A DNA stretch of 55,769 nucleotides from SIG565 sp045646145 (GTDB taxonomy: Bacteria; Bacillota; Clostridia; Oscillospirales; Acutalibacteraceae): NCBI GenBank assembly GCA_045646145.1, contig JAZRKE010000069.1:1-55769 (forward strand), read 5' to 3'. Below the pieces are notes generated by a model, which was not told the DNA's origin, searched no databases, and was given only the letters and a program-made list of their open reading frames with translations. Below are positions 23,517 through 31,677 of the stretch, piece after piece. Position 1 is the stretch's first letter. Every line of letters begins with the position of its first letter. The position numbers and the translations under genes are program-made.

Positions 23517-23678
23517 TTACATTTTTGCTTTAAAGGTGTTGCAGCAGGTGTCTGTGCAATCACAGGCACGGCAACCGCCAACACTGATTTCACCTGCTAC
23601 ACAGCGGTCGTCCTTAGCGTGATATTCACAGGTTTCCACATGGCATATAATTCCATTAATCTTGTTCTTTTGTTCCAT
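23517..23678 (-). CDS. Small Cys-rich DUF1540-domain protein
   Basis: I found this 53-residue gene by reading the minus strand. It starts ATG at 23678 after an AAAGGAAAAG ribosome binding site and ends TAA at 23519-23517. The protein has eight Cys (12, 17, 26, 36, 39, 41, 45, 46) in the spacing of DUF1540: a first IICHVETCEYH block, then RCVAGEISV, then CRACDCTDTCCNTF. DUF1540 proteins are common in spore-forming Clostridia and Bacilli and probably bind metal; their function is unknown. The metallophosphoesterase gene is divergent. Confidence 0.8.
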   Translation of the reverse strand: MEQKNKINGIICHVETCEYHAKDDRCVAGEISVGGCRACDCTDTCCNTFKAKM

Positions 23679-23764
23679 TTTTCTTTTCCTTTCAAATTAA
23701 TTTTGCCCTTTGGCTTTATTATTGTTTGCATTATGATTTTAACTATTCAGTGGAGGTGATTATT

Positions 23765-24448
23765 TTGTCAGTTTACACAATTTCCGATTTACATTTATCT
23801 TTTGGCACCGATAAGCCGATGGATATTTTTCGCGGTTGGGAAAATTATATCGACAGAATAACGGCCAATTGGAATAGGTTAGTAAATGAAAATGATACTG
23901 TTATTTTACCCGGGGATTTATCCTGGGCACTTAAACTTGAAGATACTCTTGAGGATTTTAAATACCTCGAAAATCTTCCCGGCACCAAAATAATCGGAAA
24001 GGGAAACCATGATTTGTGGTGGACTACCAAGAAAAAAATTGAAGAATTTTTTAAAAAAAATGAGATTAAAACTGTAAAACTACTGTTTAACAATGCATAT
24101 TTGATTGAAAATATCGCTATTTGCGGAACAAGAGGTTGGTTTTACGACGCAGCCCAGACCGATAAAAAGGTTGTTTTGCGTGAGGTGGGCAGACTAGAAA
24201 CCTCTATAAAAGAGGCGCTGAAATTTAATGCTGAGCCCGTTGTTTTTCTACATTATCCACCAGTATATTCAGATATGGTATGTCAAGAACTTTTTGAAGT
24301 ATTGAAAAAATATAAGATTAAAACGGTTTATCACGGTCATATACACGGTGCAGGATTTAATAAATCGGTATCGCAATTTGAAGGTGTTTCTTTTAAATTA
24401 GTATCGTGTGATTGTGTTGATTTTACTCCACTATGTGTTAAAAAATAA
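23765..24448 (+). CDS. Metallophosphoesterase (calcineurin-like)
   Basis: This 227-residue protein carries the full calcineurin-like metal site: ISDLHLSF (D8, H10), LPGDLSWAL, GKGNHDLWW, FLHYPP and GHIHGAG. It probably hydrolyses a phosphoester; the substrate is unknown. It resembles a group of small predicted phosphohydrolases found in Clostridia rather than exonuclease SbcD. The start is TTG at 23765 with GGAGGTGAT directly upstream; an in-frame start at 23726 has no site. Confidence 0.88.
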   Translation: MSVYTISDLHLSFGTDKPMDIFRGWENYIDRITANWNRLVNENDTVILPGDLSWALKLEDTLEDFKYLENLPGTKIIGKGNHDLWWTTKKKIEEFFKKNEIKTVKLLFNNAYLIENIAICGTRGWFYDAAQTDKKVVLREVGRLETSIKEALKFNAEPVVFLHYPPVYSDMVCQELFEVLKKYKIKTVYHGHIHGAGFNKSVSQFEGVSFKLVSCDCVDFTPLCVKK

Positions 24449-24537
24449 AAAATTTGAAATTTTTGCAAAAAAATGTGGAAAAATTTTGATATATATGATA
24501 TAGTAATATGAGATAAAAATCTACGGAGGTTTTATAA

Positions 24538-25914
24538 ATGAGTTTAAAAGGAACAAAAAAGGTTGATACCAACAGATATCAACTCGAAATCGCTGTTGAC
24601 GGTGTGAAATTCGGCGAGGCAATAGAAAAGGCTTACCGTCAGAATGTAAAGAAAATGAACATCCCCGGCTTCAGAAAGGGTAAGGCTCCGAAAAAGTTCA
24701 TTGAAAAAATGTACGGAGAAAACGTTTTCTACGAGGATGCTTTAAATATTCTTTTTCCCGATGCGGTTGAAGCCGCTATTGAAGAATCCGGCCTTGCCTA
24801 TGTTGATGATAAGATTGATACCGAGATTGTATCCATCGGCGCTGAGGGTGTAGAGTTCAAGGTAACTATTACCGTTTCACCCGAGGTTACTCTGGGCGAC
24901 TATAAGGGAATTAAGGTTGAAAAGTTAATGGTTCAGGTTGAGGAAGCAGAGATTGAGGACGAAATCAAGCGTATGGCTGATCGTAACGCGCGTATGGTAT
25001 CGGTTGAGGACAGAGCTGCTCAGCTTCAAGACATTACAGTTATTGACTTTGAAGGTTTTATTGACGGGGTCGCTTTTGATGGTGGAAAAGGTGAATCTTT
25101 CTCGTTAACACTCGGTTCAGGTCAGTTTATACCCGGTTTTGAGGACCAGGTTGTTGGCCACAATATTGGGGAAGAATTTGATGTTAACGTTGAATTTCCT
25201 GCAGACTATCAGGCACAAGAACTTGCAGGTAAACCCGCAGTATTTAAGGTGAAACTACACGAAATCAAGGTTCGTGAATTACCCGAAATTGATGATGAAT
25301 TTGCAAAAGATGTAAGCGAATTTGATACACTCAGTGAGTTAAAGGCTGATATTAAGGCTAAAACTCTTGAGAGAAAGCAGAGAACTGCCGATGAGCAGGC
25401 TGAAAACGATATTGTTGACATAATTGTAGACGGTATGAAGGCTGAAATCCCTGAAGCTATGATAAACAACAGGGTAAACCAGATGGTACAGGATTTTGCC
25501 TACCGACTCCAGATGCAGGGTATGAATATTGAAACTTATGTTCAGTATACCGGCTCTACACTTGATGAGTTCAAGAGCACCTTCCGTCCGCAAGCCGAAA
25601 AGCAGGTTAAAATCCGCTTAGCACTTGAAAAGATTGTTGAGCTTGAGAACATTACTGTATCTGATGAGGATCTTAACGCTCAGATAGAAAAGATGGCTGA
25701 GGGCTATGGTATGACTGCTGAGCAGATTAAGGCTGCTGTTCCTACAAAGGAAATTGCTAAGGATTTAGCAGTAAATAAAGCTATTGACCTTGTTAAAGAG
25801 GCTGCAGTTATAACTGAGGTTGAGAAGAAAACCGAGAAAAAAGCAGCAGCTAAGAAGCCTGCCGCTAAAAAGGCAAAAACCCAGAAAACCACCGAAAATA
25901 AAGACGCTGAATAA
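24538..25914 (+). CDS. tig: Trigger factor
   Basis: Trigger factor is the ribosome-bound chaperone and prolyl isomerase at the exit tunnel. The 458-residue protein has the N-terminal ribosome-docking signature GFRKGKAPKKFIEKMYG (about 42-58), a central FKBP-type domain (about 160-245) and the C-terminal SurA-like arms. The last 35 residues form a Lys/Ala-rich tail (KKAAAKKPAAKKAK), longer and more basic than in E. coli. It opens the conserved tig-clpP-clpX block; the ATG follows GGAGG. Confidence 0.97.
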   Translation: MSLKGTKKVDTNRYQLEIAVDGVKFGEAIEKAYRQNVKKMNIPGFRKGKAPKKFIEKMYGENVFYEDALNILFPDAVEAAIEESGLAYVDDKIDTEIVSIGAEGVEFKVTITVSPEVTLGDYKGIKVEKLMVQVEEAEIEDEIKRMADRNARMVSVEDRAAQLQDITVIDFEGFIDGVAFDGGKGESFSLTLGSGQFIPGFEDQVVGHNIGEEFDVNVEFPADYQAQELAGKPAVFKVKLHEIKVRELPEIDDEFAKDVSEFDTLSELKADIKAKTLERKQRTADEQAENDIVDIIVDGMKAEIPEAMINNRVNQMVQDFAYRLQMQGMNIETYVQYTGSTLDEFKSTFRPQAEKQVKIRLALEKIVELENITVSDEDLNAQIEKMAEGYGMTAEQIKAAVPTKEIAKDLAVNKAIDLVKEAAVITEVEKKTEKKAAAKKPAAKKAKTQKTTENKDAE

Positions 25915-25963
25915 TTGATTATAATTTTTGCGTTTAGTTCATAATATTACGGAGGTGTAGATT

Positions 25964-26551
25964 ATGGATATGAATTTTGTTCCCTATGTTGTTGAGCAGA
26001 CAAGTAGAGGTGAGCGCTCTTACGATATTTTTTCAAGGCTCTTAAATGACAGAATTGTAATGCTTTGTGATCAGGTTAATGATACTACAGCCAGTCTTGT
26101 TGTAGCTCAGATGCTTTTCTTAGAGGCTCAGGACCCAGATAAAGACATAAGTTTTTATATTAATAGTCCAGGTGGTTCCGTGTCTGCAGGTATGGCTATT
26201 TACGATACGATGCAGTACATTAAGTGTGATGTCAGCACCATTTGTATGGGTATGGCAGCGAGTATGGGCGCTTTTCTACTCGCTGCAGGAACAAAAGGCA
26301 AGCGCTTTGCTCTGCCTAATAGTGAAATTATGATTCACCAGCCCTTAGGTTCTGCTGAGGGTCAGGCAACTGATATTTTAATTCATGCCCGTCATATTGA
26401 GCGCATCAGAGAAAATATTAATAATATTTTATCCGAGCGTACCGGTCGTCCGCTTGAGGAAATCCGCCGCGATACCGAGCGTGATAACTTTATGAGTGCT
26501 CACGAAGCACTTGATTATGGTCTTATCGATAAGGTTATCACCAATAGATAG
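25964..26551 (+). CDS. clpP: ATP-dependent Clp protease proteolytic subunit
   Basis: ClpP forms the tetradecameric protease chamber fed by ClpX or ClpC. The 195-residue protein has the catalytic triad Ser100 (GMAASMGAF), His125 (MIHQPLG) and Asp174 (TERDNFM), plus the N-terminal FVPYVVEQTSRGERSYDI. The length is that of a standard active ClpP, with no long propeptide. It follows tig by 49 nt with a GGAGGTG ribosome binding site and precedes clpX by 9 nt. Confidence 0.98.
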   Translation: MDMNFVPYVVEQTSRGERSYDIFSRLLNDRIVMLCDQVNDTTASLVVAQMLFLEAQDPDKDISFYINSPGGSVSAGMAIYDTMQYIKCDVSTICMGMAASMGAFLLAAGTKGKRFALPNSEIMIHQPLGSAEGQATDILIHARHIERIRENINNILSERTGRPLEEIRRDTERDNFMSAHEALDYGLIDKVITNR

Positions 26552-26560
26552 GAGAATATA

Positions 26561-27817
26561 ATGCCTACAAATAATGAAAAGAAGGTTCGCTGTTCTTTTT
26601 GCGGCAAAACGCAGGATGAAGCGGTGCGACTTATTGAAGGTCCGGGCGTTTATATCTGTGATGGCTGCATATCTTTTTGCAATTCCTTGCTTACTGAGGA
26701 TGATGAGTTTTTAGGTAAGCCTAAAAAGAACTCTGCAAAAAAGAAAACTGAAGAGTTTAAAATGCTGAAACCTGTCGAAATCAAGGAAAAGCTTGATGAA
26801 TATGTAATCGGTCAGGAGGAGGCTAAGAAAACTCTGTCGGTTGCGGTTTATAATCACTATAAACGTATTTTCAAAAACAGTAACAGCGATGTTGAACTTA
26901 GTAAAAGTAATGTTGTGCTTTTAGGGCCTACCGGTGTAGGCAAAACCCTACTTGCGCAGACACTTGCTAAAATTATTGATGTGCCGATAGCCATTACCGA
27001 TGCTACAACACTTACAGAGGCGGGTTATGTGGGTGAGGATGTTGAGAATATTCTGCTTCGTCTTATCCAAGCGGCTGATTTTGATATTGAAAAGGCTCAG
27101 CACGGTATTATCTATGTTGATGAAATAGATAAAATCGGCAGAAAGAGTGAAAACACCTCAATCACTCGCGATGTAAGCGGTGAGGGTGTTCAACAAGCCC
27201 TTTTAAAAATCCTTGAGGGTACTGTTGCCAATGTTCCCCCTCAGGGCGGCAGAAAGCATCCGCAACAGGAATTTATTACTATTGATACAACCAATATTTT
27301 ATTCATTTGTGCAGGTGCTTTTGACGGACTTGATAAGGTAGTTGAGCGCCGTTTAGGCGGCAGTAGCTTAGGATTTGGTGCCGAGGTTAAATCTAAAAAC
27401 GATATCGAGAGTGAAACTGCTAATACCAGAGTTACCCCACAGGATTTAGTGAAGTTCGGTATGATACCTGAGCTTGTGGGTAGACTTCCTGTAATAACAA
27501 GCCTTAAAGCGCTTGATAAGGAAACCCTGGTGCGAATTATGACCGAGCCTAAAAACTCGATTATAAAGCAATATCAGGCACTTTTTAGTATGGATAACGT
27601 AACTCTCGAATTTGAAACCGAGGCTTTAGAGGCGGTTGCCGATTTAGCTATTAAGCGTAAAACGGGTGCGAGAGGACTCAGAGCAATTATCGAGGACCTC
27701 TTAACCGATTTAATGTTTAATATTCCGTCGGACTCTACCGTTTCAAAAATTACTATTACTGCCGATACTGTAAACGGTGGCAGTGCGGTAATAACCCATA
27801 CTAAGAAAGCAGTATAA
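26561..27817 (+). CDS. clpX: ATP-dependent Clp protease ATP-binding subunit
   Basis: ClpX is the AAA+ unfoldase that delivers substrates to ClpP. The 418-residue protein has an N-terminal four-Cys zinc-binding domain (RCSFCGKTQ, YICDGCISFC), Walker A GPTGVGKT, Walker B IIYVDEIDKI, a pore loop and the sensor segment GARGLRAIIED. The ClpP-contact tripeptide (normally IGF) appears as LGF in GGSSLGFGAE. It ends the tig-clpP-clpX block with a terminator. Confidence 0.98.
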   Translation: MPTNNEKKVRCSFCGKTQDEAVRLIEGPGVYICDGCISFCNSLLTEDDEFLGKPKKNSAKKKTEEFKMLKPVEIKEKLDEYVIGQEEAKKTLSVAVYNHYKRIFKNSNSDVELSKSNVVLLGPTGVGKTLLAQTLAKIIDVPIAITDATTLTEAGYVGEDVENILLRLIQAADFDIEKAQHGIIYVDEIDKIGRKSENTSITRDVSGEGVQQALLKILEGTVANVPPQGGRKHPQQEFITIDTTNILFICAGAFDGLDKVVERRLGGSSLGFGAEVKSKNDIESETANTRVTPQDLVKFGMIPELVGRLPVITSLKALDKETLVRIMTEPKNSIIKQYQALFSMDNVTLEFETEALEAVADLAIKRKTGARGLRAIIEDLLTDLMFNIPSDSTVSKITITADTVNGGSAVITHTKKAV

Positions 27818-27820
27818 GCT

Positions 27821-27852
27821 AAAAAGGCTGTGTAAAAACACAGTCTTTTTTA
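27821..27852 (+). terminator. Terminator after clpX
   Basis: AAAAAGGCTGTG pairs with CACAGTCTTTTT (one G-T pair) around TAAAAA, ending in a T-run. Confidence 0.88.
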
Positions 27853-27870
27853 ATTTCTGGTTGAAAAAGA

Positions 27871-27898
27871 TTTACAAATTTGAAAATAGTGGTATGAT
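27871..27898 (+). promoter_or_regulatory. Promoter for the AEC transporter gene
   Basis: TTTACA (27871-27876) and TATGAT (27893-27898) are 16 nt apart. The site lies inside the longest open frame and supports the downstream start at 27918. Confidence 0.6.
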
Positions 27899-27917
27899 AT
27901 TGGGGGAGATGATTTTA

Positions 27918-28814
27918 ATGCTGATAGCATTCGAGCAGGTAGGGAAGCTACTTATTTTTATAGCCATTGGTTACATATTAGGTCATTTTAATATTGTTGA
28001 TAAAAAACATTCTAAGATTTTATCGGTTATTCTCGTTTATTTTGTATCGCCCTGTACCTCTGTTAAATCTCTATCAAGCGGTTTTACTATCGATTATTTA
28101 AAAAACTATTATCCTATGATAATAGCGTCGGTAGTTTTATTGCTCGTATTTATATTTGTTGCTTTTTTCGTTTCTAAACTGTTCACTAAGAACAGCTATG
28201 AGCAAAACGTATATCATTATACCTTAACAATTCCAAACTATGGCTATATGGGTTATTCTTTGGCAGAAGGGCTTTTTGGTTCTCAGGGACTATTAAATAT
28301 GGTTGTTTTCTGCCTATTTATAAATATTTATATTGCCTCTGTCGGTTACGTTATGCTGACAAACCAGAAGTTTACTCATAAATTGTTTTTTAAACCTATT
28401 TTCGCGGGACTTATTATTGGTATCTTCTTTGGTATTACACAAATTCCAATGCCGTCCCTCGTTAACGATATTGTTAACACCGCGTCTGCGTGTCTATCTC
28501 CTCTTGCAATGTTACTTACAGGTATTGTAATTTCTGAATTTAATTTTAAAGATTTGATTACAGATAAAAAGGCGTATATTGTGTCGGCTCTCAGACTGAT
28601 TGTTATACCGATTACCGTGTTACTTGTTTTAAAACCGTTTTTAAATCCTGATATTGTAACAACAGCTGTTCTTTATTATGCGCTTCCTTGCGGACTAAAC
28701 ACAATAGTTTATGCAAAATCGGTTAATGAAAACTACATTTTAGGCGCTAAATTTGCGGTGGTTTCCAACATTTTATCACTGCTTACACTGCCATTGATTC
28801 TATCAATCATATAA
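27918..28814 (+). CDS. AEC-family (auxin efflux carrier-like) transporter
   Basis: The 298-residue membrane protein has about ten hydrophobic segments in two halves, as in AEC/PIN-like permeases. Recognisable features are VSPCTSVKSL in the first half, TIPNYGYMGYSLAEGLFG in the middle and YALPCGLNTIVYA near the end. Family members move organic anions such as malate, but the substrate here is unknown. The start is ATG 27918 with GGGGGAG upstream; a promoter overlaps the earlier in-frame starts. It is a single-gene unit between two terminators. Confidence 0.88.
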   Translation: MLIAFEQVGKLLIFIAIGYILGHFNIVDKKHSKILSVILVYFVSPCTSVKSLSSGFTIDYLKNYYPMIIASVVLLLVFIFVAFFVSKLFTKNSYEQNVYHYTLTIPNYGYMGYSLAEGLFGSQGLLNMVVFCLFINIYIASVGYVMLTNQKFTHKLFFKPIFAGLIIGIFFGITQIPMPSLVNDIVNTASACLSPLAMLLTGIVISEFNFKDLITDKKAYIVSALRLIVIPITVLLVLKPFLNPDIVTTAVLYYALPCGLNTIVYAKSVNENYILGAKFAVVSNILSLLTLPLILSII

Positions 28815-28816
28815 CA

Positions 28817-28846
28817 AAAGCCGAGGGTAATTCTCGGCTTTAAATT
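28817..28846. terminator. Bidirectional terminator
   Basis: AAAGCCGAG and CTCGGCTTT (9 bp) flank a GGTAATT loop between the convergent AEC and glycosylase genes. The right arm overlaps the end of the glycosylase gene. Confidence 0.85.
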
Positions 28847-29658
28847 TTATTCTCTCTTGCATAATAGAAGATATATTGCTGATAAATTCCGGCGTATGCG
28901 CTATCAATTTCGCGAAGTTCACCGACAAACATTTTTTCCAGCGCTCTTTTTATCCATACGTCTTTAGGAAAGGCGTCCAAGTGACCGACTCCGAAAAGCA
29001 GAACACAGTCGGCAACCTTGTTGCCTACACCGTAAATTTTAAGTAGTTCTTCACGTGCGACATCGGTGGAAATGCCTGAAAGTTTATTTAAATCTATTGT
29101 ACCGTTGGCGACCTTTGTTGCGGCGTCGAGTATGTATTTTGCTCTGAAACCGCTTCTCAGTACGCTCAAATCGTCCACTGTGAGTGCGGCGATTTTCTCT
29201 GCAGCAGGGAAGGTGTAACCGCCATCTATTTTCTCGCCGAAATTTTCACAAAGGCGTTCAATTATGCCTTTAATTCTAGGAATATTATTGTTTTGCGAAA
29301 TTATAAACGAGCAAAGTGTTTCCCAAGGATCCTGTTTTAAAATACGGATTCCCTTACTGAAAAAGGCAGCAGTCTTTAATTTTTCATTTTTAATTTCCCC
29401 GATAATCTCATTATAATCACGCCTAAAATCAAAATATTCTTCCCAGATATTTTGATATTCGTTTTGTGTTACATTATAAAGAATAATAGTATTTTCTTTC
29501 TGTTCAATCTTTAAATATCTGCCATTAGCAATACCACACCAAACAGTAGGGGAAATAGACGACCAGCGGAAAGCCTGACCGCAGTCGAGTGTGGCAGAAA
29601 GCTCGAAGCAGTCTAAATCATAAATATATGTATTACCATTTTTAAATTCAGTTTTCAT
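28840..29658 (-). CDS. OGG1-type 8-oxoguanine DNA glycosylase/AP lyase
   Basis: The 272-residue protein has an OGG-type N-terminal domain (about 1-105, CGQAFRWSS) and a HhH-GPD domain. The helix-hairpin-helix is IYGVGNKVADCVLLFG, with catalytic Lys214 and the assisting Asp233 in AFPKDVWIKRAL. This matches the K249/D268 pair of human OGG1. It would excise 8-oxoguanine or related oxidised purines and nick the strand. No Fe-S cluster Cys are present. The ATG follows AAAGG on the minus strand. Confidence 0.9.
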   Translation of the reverse strand: MKTEFKNGNTYIYDLDCFELSATLDCGQAFRWSSISPTVWCGIANGRYLKIEQKENTIILYNVTQNEYQNIWEEYFDFRRDYNEIIGEIKNEKLKTAAFFSKGIRILKQDPWETLCSFIISQNNNIPRIKGIIERLCENFGEKIDGGYTFPAAEKIAALTVDDLSVLRSGFRAKYILDAATKVANGTIDLNKLSGISTDVAREELLKIYGVGNKVADCVLLFGVGHLDAFPKDVWIKRALEKMFVGELREIDSAYAGIYQQYIFYYARENKI

Positions 29659-29685
29659 AATAAAACAACCTTTAAAAAAAATCTA

Positions 29686-29714
29686 TTCCAATTTTATCAC
29701 ATTTATAGTATAAT
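29686..29714 (+). promoter_or_regulatory. Promoter for the DUF6062 gene
   Basis: A perfect TATAAT (29709-29714) lies 17 nt after a weak TTCCAA (29686-29691); the ATG is 21 nt past the -10. Confidence 0.55.
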
Positions 29715-29735
29715 CACAAGTGGAGATGATAAAAA

Positions 29736-30422
29736 ATGAGAGATGATATTTGCACTATACCCGTAAGCGAGGTTTTTGAAACCGACGATGGCTGTCCGAT
29801 TTGCCGAATGAAAAAGACAGTGGAGGACCACATTATCGATTATATTATGGGCGCCGCTATGATGGAGCCTGATGTTCGTATTGAAACCAACAAAACAGGT
29901 TTTTGTAACGAGCATTATGATATGATGCTCTCTCACAAGGGCAGACTTTCGCTTGCGCTGATGATTGAGACACATCTCGATTTTATTAACGAAAATGTAC
30001 TCAATACAAAACTCTTTGAAACCAAGAAGGGAAGAGCGCAAAAGGCAGGCAATTTATCCGACAAATGTTTTGTTTGTGATAAAATTAATTGGGGTATGGA
30101 AAGAATGATAGATACTCTTTACCGTTGCTATGAAACCGAGAGAGATTTCAGAAATATGTTTGATAATCAGTCATGCTTCTGTATCCCGCATTATGAACTG
30201 CTCGTATCGGGTGCTAATAAAAAGAATATGCCGAGGTATCACAGTGAGTTTATAAAATCTATAACCGCCACCGTTAAAGAGTATAGCAAAACACTCTCAC
30301 GTGACGTTAAAAATTACTGCAAGGTGTATAGCTATCAGAACAACAAGGACAACTGCGACTGGAAAAATTCAAAGGATTCCGTAGAGCGTTCTATATCATT
30401 TTTAATAGGTAAAGAAAAATAA
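29736..30422 (+). CDS. DUF6062 family protein with repeated Cys/His motifs
   Basis: This 228-residue soluble protein fits the clostridial DUF6062 family, which has no known function. It contains two repeats of the same pattern. A CxxC (GCPICRMKK, about 19-27) is followed by FCNEHYDMML (about 65-74), and a second CxxC (KCFVCDKI, about 109-116) by FCIPHYELL. This suggests two zinc- or iron-binding units. The stretch MMEPDVRIETNKTGFC is family-specific as far as I recall. It has its own promoter and is followed by about 130 nt of AT-rich DNA with no gene. Confidence 0.78.
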   Translation: MRDDICTIPVSEVFETDDGCPICRMKKTVEDHIIDYIMGAAMMEPDVRIETNKTGFCNEHYDMMLSHKGRLSLALMIETHLDFINENVLNTKLFETKKGRAQKAGNLSDKCFVCDKINWGMERMIDTLYRCYETERDFRNMFDNQSCFCIPHYELLVSGANKKNMPRYHSEFIKSITATVKEYSKTLSRDVKNYCKVYSYQNNKDNCDWKNSKDSVERSISFLIGKEK

Positions 30423-30583
30423 TTTTTACTTTACATAAAATCGCAAAAAATGTCGATGTTGATAACTTTTTCCTTTAAAATCAAGGGTTTTTCAACTTTT
30501 CCACCGACTTATCAACTTTTTTATGTTAACCTGCATAATATTTTACTAAGTTGTTAAAAATAGCCTTGAAAGGTTTGGTGGCA

Positions 30584-30853
30584 TTGTTGCTTAAAGGAGT
30601 TAATAAAAAAGTTATTGAGATTAACGACACTGGTAATGAGGTTTTTGAAAAGGTTGTGCTTTATATAAAGCCTCAGTATACGGTGCTTTCAAATAAGGAA
30701 CTCAAAAGAGAGGCGAAGGTGATTTTAAAGAATTATTCTTCGGAAGAATTTGATTATGAAACCGAGGGAATGGGTTCTAAAAAATTAGTGTTTACTCTTT
30801 TTTGTACACTAATTGCTACTATCGTGGTTTTGGCGCTCTGCCTAATTTTTTAA
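30584..30853 (+). CDS. Small tail-anchored membrane protein, unknown
   Basis: I do not recognise this protein (89 residues from TTG 30584). It has a mixed alpha/beta soluble part (KKVIEINDTGNEVFEKVVLYI, read in two halves around residue 18) followed by a Lys-rich helix. It ends in a single hydrophobic segment (about 67-89), so it is probably tail-anchored with the body in the cytoplasm. The start is unsure: TTG 30584 and GTG 30578 both follow GAAAGG, and TTG 30551 has no site. A CATAAT box at 30533-30538 may be its -10. A terminator follows. Confidence 0.6.
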   Translation: MLLKGVNKKVIEINDTGNEVFEKVVLYIKPQYTVLSNKELKREAKVILKNYSSEEFDYETEGMGSKKLVFTLFCTLIATIVVLALCLIF

Positions 30854-30867
30854 CTAAATGTAAATTC

Positions 30868-30899
30868 AAAGCAAGTATGATTAAAATACTTGCTTTTTT
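30868..30899 (+). terminator. Terminator after the tail-anchored protein gene
   Basis: AAAGCAAGTA and TACTTGCTTT form a 10-bp stem with loop TGATTAAAA, followed by TTTTTT. Confidence 0.87.
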
Positions 30900-30940
30900 C
30901 TTTGTATAAATATATAATCTATTGTAAGGGATGTGATTTT

Positions 30941-31669
30941 TTGGAAACTTCTAACATAAAGGTAGCTACTTCTTGTGGACTCAGGTATATAATAACAGCT
31001 CTTTTAACCTTTTTTATTTATTTATCGGTTACGGTTGTTATGGTGGGACTTTTCACAAGTAATATAGGTTACACTGTTTATAGCATTAAGGATGGCAAAA
31101 CAACCGAGCTTTACCGCTATTACTACAGCGAGGGCGAGGACAATAAATATGCTGAGTTTGAAAAACAGGGCTTAGAGCTTCAAAAGGTGGAAACCCGCGC
31201 GGCTTTGTCGGGAACACCTAAAAGGGTTTGTGACGCTATCACTCAAATTTTAGGCGTTATTATACTTTTCGGTTTTATTAATAATTCATTAAATAAGCTT
31301 GGCGATGCAGACAGGAATTTAGTTTTGACAGGTAATATGGCGGAGGATAAGCTAAGGGGACTAAAAATTGGTCTTATTGCCAACGCTCCAATATATTTAA
31401 GCTATATTATTTTTCTTATGGCTAAGGCTGGTGTGATTTCAGGAAATTGGTATGCGGTTTTCAGATTTCTGAATTTCCCACAGTTTATGCTGATTAACAC
31501 GCTTTACGGTCAGGCAACCTCAACAGCTATGGGTATTGCTTGGCAGAATGTGGCTTTAGGTGCTTTAACCTTTATAGTACTTCCGCTTTTTGCTTATATT
31601 TCCTATACTCTCGGTTATAAGCGGATAAACATAGGGGAAAGAATTGTTTATAAAAAGAAAAGGGTATAG
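30941..31669 (+). CDS. Integral membrane protein, unknown
   Basis: This 242-residue protein has about four or five membrane helices: about 13-37 (ALLTFFIYLSVTVVMVGLF), 95-115, 140-160 and 205-230. A polar loop of about 60 residues lies between the first two. No family is recognised and no catalytic motif is seen. The start is TTG 30941 with AAGGG 10 nt upstream; upstream in-frame starts lie across the terminator. The gene is 8 nt before the YesL-family gene, so the two are probably co-transcribed and may act together in the membrane. Confidence 0.7.
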   Translation: METSNIKVATSCGLRYIITALLTFFIYLSVTVVMVGLFTSNIGYTVYSIKDGKTTELYRYYYSEGEDNKYAEFEKQGLELQKVETRAALSGTPKRVCDAITQILGVIILFGFINNSLNKLGDADRNLVLTGNMAEDKLRGLKIGLIANAPIYLSYIIFLMAKAGVISGNWYAVFRFLNFPQFMLINTLYGQATSTAMGIAWQNVALGALTFIVLPLFAYISYTLGYKRINIGERIVYKKKRV

Positions 31670-31677
31670 GTGTAAAA

